DNA of 19,574 nucleotides. Source: CAYZIC01 sp964478335 (lineage in GTDB: Bacteria > Verrucomicrobiota > Kiritimatiellia > RFP12 > DVOR01). The notes under the pieces were generated by a model. That model was given only the letters and a program-made list of their open reading frames with translations, did no database searches and was not told the origin of the DNA. Positions 15,368-19,574 of the stretch are shown here, piece by piece (positions within the stretch are counted from its first letter, which is position 1; each line of letters opens with the position of its first letter). The stretch lies in NCBI GenBank assembly GCA_964478335.1, contig CAYZIC010000037.1, forward strand, positions 1 through 19,574. Reading direction: 5' to 3'. The position numbers were made by a program, and so were the translations under genes.

Positions 15368-17536
15368 TTACCAAGCATTTTCTTCTGCAGCTTTATTGGC
15401 GCGCTGCTCGCGAACATTGGTCGTTTTGACACGATTGATGGAGAGGCGGGTTTTCTCATATTTATCAAAGAGCGCCTGGATGAGCTTGGTATATTTACCC
15501 GTTTTATTAATGCGCTTTTGGTAGGCGAGCTCATCTGCGACAGCCTTAGCATAATCGCCAATGATCTTGATTTTTTCACCAGCCCAGGCATTGGCATACT
15601 CAGGCCCAGTGACATCAGGGATCGTAGAGAAGGCACCAATAAAGAGCTCATTAGAGATAAAGAGGCCCCATTCATTGGTGAGTTTGCTTTGATTCTTCAC
15701 ATTGACGTGGGGGTCGGTGAGGATGCGGCCAAGGTCTTGGTCGGCCTTGAGCTTTTGGTTGGGGGTGAGACCTGCATCGGTCTTGACCACCGCATTACGA
15801 AACGCCGTAATCAAGCGGCGGATCTCCATGGCTTCGCCAGAATGGAGCTGGGCCAAGGTAAAGAGAATGTCTGAGTTGGCGATGTTGAGCTTCATACCCG
15901 AACGCAACAGCGCCTTTCTCTGACGGCTATTGGCATTGGGGTAAAGCTTGAGCACGTGCATCAACATGCGGCTTTGCTCGTAGCTCGAGAGGCCGCGGTT
16001 GACCGCTTCGCAGAGGCCAAAGTGCCAGCGGGCATTGATTGATGATCCGCCCTTGACAGGGGCAAATTCTGTGGCCTTGGTCTTATCACTAAAGACTGCG
16101 CCGATTGGTGGTGGCAAGTACCAGCCATAGGGCGTAGAGACCTCAATCGTATCGACCGAGTGGTGCAGCAGGGCGGCATATTTGCCAGTCGAGCGATTGT
16201 ATGAGTAGCTCATAAAGGCTCTGTGACCCGGTTGGCTCATACCACAAGCAGGCGTACCAATCGAGCGATCGGCGAATTCTGCCATCGTCGACTGACGACC
16301 GCAGACACCACCATCCTCGAGAATGCGCTGCGCCGAATCAGGATGCCACTTGGAGCCACGCTGCGACACCTCTGGCTTGGTGTAAGAAAAGGTATAGGTC
16401 GAGTAACCATAGCGACCGATGTTGCGCTTTTGGCGATAGAGCGACCAGATGATCGAGCTCTCATCGAGGGGATCAGCATCAGTGAGCATCAAGAGCATTG
16501 GCCAGGGTGCCGAGTCCAAGGGGAATAGCTTCATGCCCAGCGCGGAGCCCTCTTCGTAGCGATCCACATGGATGGCCATATTGTAAAAGAGATTACCAAA
16601 GACTCGCGGCGGGAAACGGTGCGCATTGTGCGCCACACGGCCCCAGTTGATCTTTTTGATATCAGCATCCTTAGCCTGGATGCCAGTCTTGTTGCGAAAC
16701 TCATTGGGGCTCTTGGTCAGGGTAAAGATCTCCATGCGGCGATTTTTCTTTAAGAAATCGGTGACCTTTTGCTCTAAATCCCCCGCGCCAGTGTACTTGC
16801 GCAAGATGTTGCCCTTTTCCTGCTTGATCAAGGCAAAGTCCGAGATCAGCTGCCCGTGGGAGCCCTTATCCGTCGGCTTGATCGAAAAATCCCCATTGGG
16901 GCGCTTGCCCAAATACCAGCCCCCCTCAGCCGCTGCGCCACGCTCGATGGCGGCCTTGGTGTAGGGAGAGCCCTTTTGGCGATACATCGTCAAGCGCGTA
17001 GTCGGCAACCACTGATTGCGGTAGCGCACGGCATAGGCCAAGAGAAATTGCTTATACTTCTCAACCTTATCAATACTGACAATAGCAAAGTGGTCCTCTG
17101 CGCCCTGTGTGTCGCCATAGCGAGAAGTACCCGAGTCATAGTTTTCATCATCCTTATTCTCTTTGTCAGCCAAGGCCAAAGCCATCTGCACAAAGTTGTG
17201 AATGATTTGTGGCTTTGGCGGGAACTCCACCGAAAAAGCCGCATTAAAGACTTCTGGATGGTTCTCGAGCCAATTCCACGTCGTCTCAGAAAAATTCAAG
17301 TCAGGAGCCACCAAGCGCAAGCAGTAGTCCACATACTCCTTGTGCACCTCTTCGCTCCACTGAAAGCCAGACCGCTGCAGAGCAGCAGTCAACCAACGCA
17401 ACTCCGGATCAGCTGGAGGCTCAATAAACTCACGGCACCCATAGGAGCCCATTTGCGCCAACGCCAATCGTGGGAGCCCCACAACCAACAGCGCCACAAG
17501 CACTGCCCATTTCTTAAAATCTCTCATCTTCATCAT
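15368..17536 (-). CDS. Exported protein with transglutaminase/cysteine-peptidase-like core (paralogue with Cys-His)
   Basis: 722 residues, not a family I can name. A signal peptide ends near LPRLALA (residue 27), so it is exported to the periplasm or beyond. An N-terminal helical domain (about 40-180) contains WNWLENHPEVFNAAF. The central part holds GGVCGRQS (409-416), then GTPACG (427-432) and PGHRAF (436-441). A Cys412...His438 pair with GTPA between resembles the transglutaminase-like fold, where the Cys and His are catalytic. No clear third Asp is seen, though Asp462 is possible. A helical C-terminal domain (about 505-620) ends in a charged, Lys-rich stretch. GAGG lies six bases before the ATG. 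Its upstream neighbour, 13 bases away, is a paralogue lacking both residues. Confidence 0.65.
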   Translation of the reverse strand: MMKMRDFKKWAVLVALLVVGLPRLALAQMGSYGCREFIEPPADPELRWLTAALQRSGFQWSEEVHKEYVDYCLRLVAPDLNFSETTWNWLENHPEVFNAAFSVEFPPKPQIIHNFVQMALALADKENKDDENYDSGTSRYGDTQGAEDHFAIVSIDKVEKYKQFLLAYAVRYRNQWLPTTRLTMYRQKGSPYTKAAIERGAAAEGGWYLGKRPNGDFSIKPTDKGSHGQLISDFALIKQEKGNILRKYTGAGDLEQKVTDFLKKNRRMEIFTLTKSPNEFRNKTGIQAKDADIKKINWGRVAHNAHRFPPRVFGNLFYNMAIHVDRYEEGSALGMKLFPLDSAPWPMLLMLTDADPLDESSIIWSLYRQKRNIGRYGYSTYTFSYTKPEVSQRGSKWHPDSAQRILEDGGVCGRQSTMAEFADRSIGTPACGMSQPGHRAFMSYSYNRSTGKYAALLHHSVDTIEVSTPYGWYLPPPIGAVFSDKTKATEFAPVKGGSSINARWHFGLCEAVNRGLSSYEQSRMLMHVLKLYPNANSRQRKALLRSGMKLNIANSDILFTLAQLHSGEAMEIRRLITAFRNAVVKTDAGLTPNQKLKADQDLGRILTDPHVNVKNQSKLTNEWGLFISNELFIGAFSTIPDVTGPEYANAWAGEKIKIIGDYAKAVADELAYQKRINKTGKYTKLIQALFDKYEKTRLSINRVKTTNVREQRANKAAEENAW

Positions 17537-17549
17537 CTAGATCCTCAAT

Positions 17550-19421
17550 CTACTTGCTGTCCTGATTATACTCATTGACAAGTTTTTGCATCATCTTAGT
17601 CCGGCGCTCGATCGGTGACGCCGGTCCGCCCTTGCCACAGCACTTGAGCTGATACTGATGCTCAGCCTTGAGCAATTCGGCACTATGGCGAATCGCAGTC
17701 TTATTGCCAGGGCGCTTTTCAAAGTTTCGACGCACGATCTCCGAGCAGACATAGTGAAACCACCCCATGCGATCGGTATAGAGCTTGGTCAACGTCCCCA
17801 AAGGAATCACCGGCGCATTTGCTGCAGAGAGCATCGGCTTGTCTTTCATAATTTTCGCCACCTTAGCCTGCGCACTCCTGCGCAGCCCATCAGTCACCGA
17901 CTTGCCCACCACCGTCGCGAAATACTGACGCGCAGCCCACAGCATACGCACCGTCGCATCGTGGTCATTGGACTTATAATAGAAATCCGCCAAACGGTAC
18001 AAGACATTGCCATCGAGCGGCGAATTCACAAACGCCGACTCCAAAACCATCTGTTGCTGTTCGCGCGTCAATCCCGGCACCAACGACGCCAAATTGATCG
18101 CCATGCGACCATCCTCAAAGCTATCCAAGCCCTGAGAAACCGTCACCGCCAAGCCTATCATATTGGCAACCTGCGTATTACCCTTGATCGGATACGACGG
18201 ATCAGCCGTCTCGATTCGCAAAAAGTTATCCACCGTCGCGCCATCTTCCTCGATCGCACTCTCAAAAAAGGTCCCATACTGCCGAGACTTACCCGTGTAG
18301 TAAAACTTACCCCCCGGAGGTGCCCCAACAGCCGAAGCCGGCTGACCAATCGTCCGCCAACCAAAAGCCTGCATCTTGCCGCCCTGGTCCTTTTTAGCCG
18401 TATTGTACAAGCGGATATCCTTCTTGGGATTCCACTTGCTCTTAGCATAATAGACCGGTCGATTCTCAGGCGTACGCTTGGCAATCTCCGCAGGACGCCC
18501 ACCCTGCACCAACACTTGCCCCAGACCCAAAGCCGGCAAAACCTTTTTCTTTAAGAACATCCCAAACAAGAACTGCCCCTCATCGATTGGGTCCAGCGCC
18601 GTCAAATAGAGCAAGATCGGCCATTCGGCCTTTTCCAAATTAACCGCAGCCCCACTACGCAAAGGATTCTTTTCCCAGCGCCACATCTGCAAAGCCAAAG
18701 CCCGCTGATGCGTCGGCGTACCATTGACATAGAGCGGGAAGAGCTTACCCGCGACTGCGACCGTATCCCAGCGAGGGAATTTCGTAATGCGAAATCTCCC
18801 CTCGCCCATGATATTGATCTCATTGACCGTAATCTCCATCAAATCAAAGATCCGCCGACGCGGCCGCTTGTCCGTCAAGTTTTGCGGACCCATCAACCAC
18901 TTCGTAAAGGTCGTCTCCTCATCCGTCAGCTTAGGCAGCATCGCATCCGTCTGCCAAGCATAGCTGCCATTAGCCAACACCAGCTTCATCAGTTCCTCAG
19001 GATCCCAGTCCTCAAGACGATCAATCTCAAGCGCATCATTGCGATAACGAATCGCAAAAGCCAAGATCAACTGCTTCCACTTCGAGACAATGTGTGGACG
19101 ACTCGACCACGGCAAAGCCAACCGCTGAAAGTTGATTAAGATCTTAGGATTAAATGGGTAATCCGCAGCCAAAGCCGCCGACATCACATCTGGATTCTTA
19201 TAAAACCACCCCCACGTCGCCTGATTAATCTGCGCCCCAGCATCCTCCTTAGCCTTCGCAAAACCATACGCCAAGTAAGCCTTTTTCACCGCAGGTGTAA
19301 AGGCATACTTATTCGCCTTGAGCGTGTCAGACAAATGGGAAAGCGCAGCATTAGCATTCGCAAAAAGCGAACCCGTACCGCATAAAAAGAGAGTCAAAAA
19401 AAGGACAAAAAGACGATTCAT
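17550..19421 (-). CDS. Exported paralogue of the transglutaminase-like protein, catalytic residues absent
   Basis: 623 residues with a signal peptide (MNRLFVLFLTLFLCGTGSLF, cleavage near 23-25). It aligns with the downstream 722-residue protein in the N-terminal domain (TWGWFYKNPDVMSAAL against TWNWLENHPEVFNAAF), in the middle (WPILLYLTALDPIDE against WPMLLMLTDADPLDE) and in the C-terminal helical domain (GLDSFEDGRM against GLSSYEQSRM). At the site of GGVC it reads GGKM (Met350), and at PGH it reads PGG (Gly371), with six residues deleted between. It therefore looks like a non-catalytic partner. First gene after the promoter at 19459-19487, with AAGGA about ten bases before the ATG. The C-terminus holds a CC pair. 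Function unknown. Confidence 0.65.
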   Translation of the reverse strand: MNRLFVLFLTLFLCGTGSLFANANAALSHLSDTLKANKYAFTPAVKKAYLAYGFAKAKEDAGAQINQATWGWFYKNPDVMSAALAADYPFNPKILINFQRLALPWSSRPHIVSKWKQLILAFAIRYRNDALEIDRLEDWDPEELMKLVLANGSYAWQTDAMLPKLTDEETTFTKWLMGPQNLTDKRPRRRIFDLMEITVNEINIMGEGRFRITKFPRWDTVAVAGKLFPLYVNGTPTHQRALALQMWRWEKNPLRSGAAVNLEKAEWPILLYLTALDPIDEGQFLFGMFLKKKVLPALGLGQVLVQGGRPAEIAKRTPENRPVYYAKSKWNPKKDIRLYNTAKKDQGGKMQAFGWRTIGQPASAVGAPPGGKFYYTGKSRQYGTFFESAIEEDGATVDNFLRIETADPSYPIKGNTQVANMIGLAVTVSQGLDSFEDGRMAINLASLVPGLTREQQQMVLESAFVNSPLDGNVLYRLADFYYKSNDHDATVRMLWAARQYFATVVGKSVTDGLRRSAQAKVAKIMKDKPMLSAANAPVIPLGTLTKLYTDRMGWFHYVCSEIVRRNFEKRPGNKTAIRHSAELLKAEHQYQLKCCGKGGPASPIERRTKMMQKLVNEYNQDSK

Positions 19422-19458
19422 GATGCAAAAATCCTTGTTCTACTGAAATATACTAGCT

Positions 19459-19487
19459 ATCATATCACAGATACCCCAAAAGGTAAA
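19459..19487 (-). promoter_or_regulatory. Sigma70-type promoter for the exported-protein pair
   Basis: TTTACC (19482-19487) and TATGAT (19459-19464, five of six) with a 17-base spacer. Transcription would begin near 19452, about 30 bases before the ATG at 19421. Short gaps downstream suggest the transcript continues through pcnB. Confidence 0.65.
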
Positions 19488-19509
19488 GCAGAAAATTACA
19501 CAAAATAGC

Positions 19510-19574
19510 TGTTACACGGCTGCGCCGCGTGCGGGAACGTCGGCAAGCCGCCGTGCGGGAACGAGCGGAGCTCG
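19510..19574. repeat. Hairpin-rich sequence at the window edge
   Basis: CGGC-TGC-GCCG (19517-19527), then two copies of GTGCGGGAACG about 24 bases apart, a CGGC-AAG-CCG stem between them, and CGAGC-GGA-GCTCG at the very end. Same short-loop style as the other spacers; cut by the window edge. Confidence 0.6.

Noticed and set aside
17658..18554. A 298-codon open frame opposite the 623-residue exported protein
   Set aside because: Arg/His/Ile-rich composition with no domain, and lying fully inside a gene with clear paralogy on the other strand.

Overview
The window reads as a chromosomal segment of a Gram-negative bacterium of the PVC group, most likely a Verrucomicrobiota member. The best marker is a 51-residue basic protein at 11734-11889, which I recognise as the small basic protein family shared by Verrucomicrobia and Chlamydiae. 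A fused SecDF, a class II EPSP synthase and two predicted outer-membrane beta-barrels fit this placement but do not prove it. All fifteen genes called lie on the minus strand, so the order below runs from the high-coordinate end to the low-coordinate end.

19.5-12.4 kb: a good promoter (19459-19487) precedes two tandem paralogous exported proteins. The second (15368-17536) keeps a transglutaminase/cysteine-peptidase-like Cys and His. The first (17550-19421) has lost both. Next come a PcnB-type poly(A) polymerase and a MATE efflux transporter. The ancestry of the exported pair is clear in the sequence, but their substrate is unknown, and they are the least explained genes here.

12.4-8.87 kb: a hairpin-rich spacer holds one copy of a repeat element, followed by the small basic protein gene with its own promoter and terminator. 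Then come two tandem paralogous genes for porin-like or alginate-export-like outer-membrane barrels.

8.84-2.70 kb: a near-consensus promoter (8810-8838) and a strong intrinsic terminator (2701-2747) bracket a compact seven-gene cluster: rpoZ, smpB, tatA, rsmE, tgt, yajC, secDF. It joins RNA polymerase assembly, ribosome rescue, rRNA and tRNA modification, and the Tat and Sec export machineries. The tgt-yajC-secDF part is a classical arrangement.

2.58-0.46 kb: a promoter, aroA (EPSP synthase with class II motifs and Ala at the glyphosate-contact position), and an overlapping HSL-type alpha/beta hydrolase whose last codons are built from an 11-bp tandem repeat.

The longer spacers (1-454, 2584-2747, 12064-12424, 13802-13960, 19510-19574) are full of short perfect GC-rich hairpins, many with the trinucleotide loop TGC or its complement GCA. 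Two of them (1-454 and 12064-12424) share a repeat of about 190 bp that includes 55 identical bases. I saw no tRNA, rRNA, CRISPR array, transposase or phage gene.
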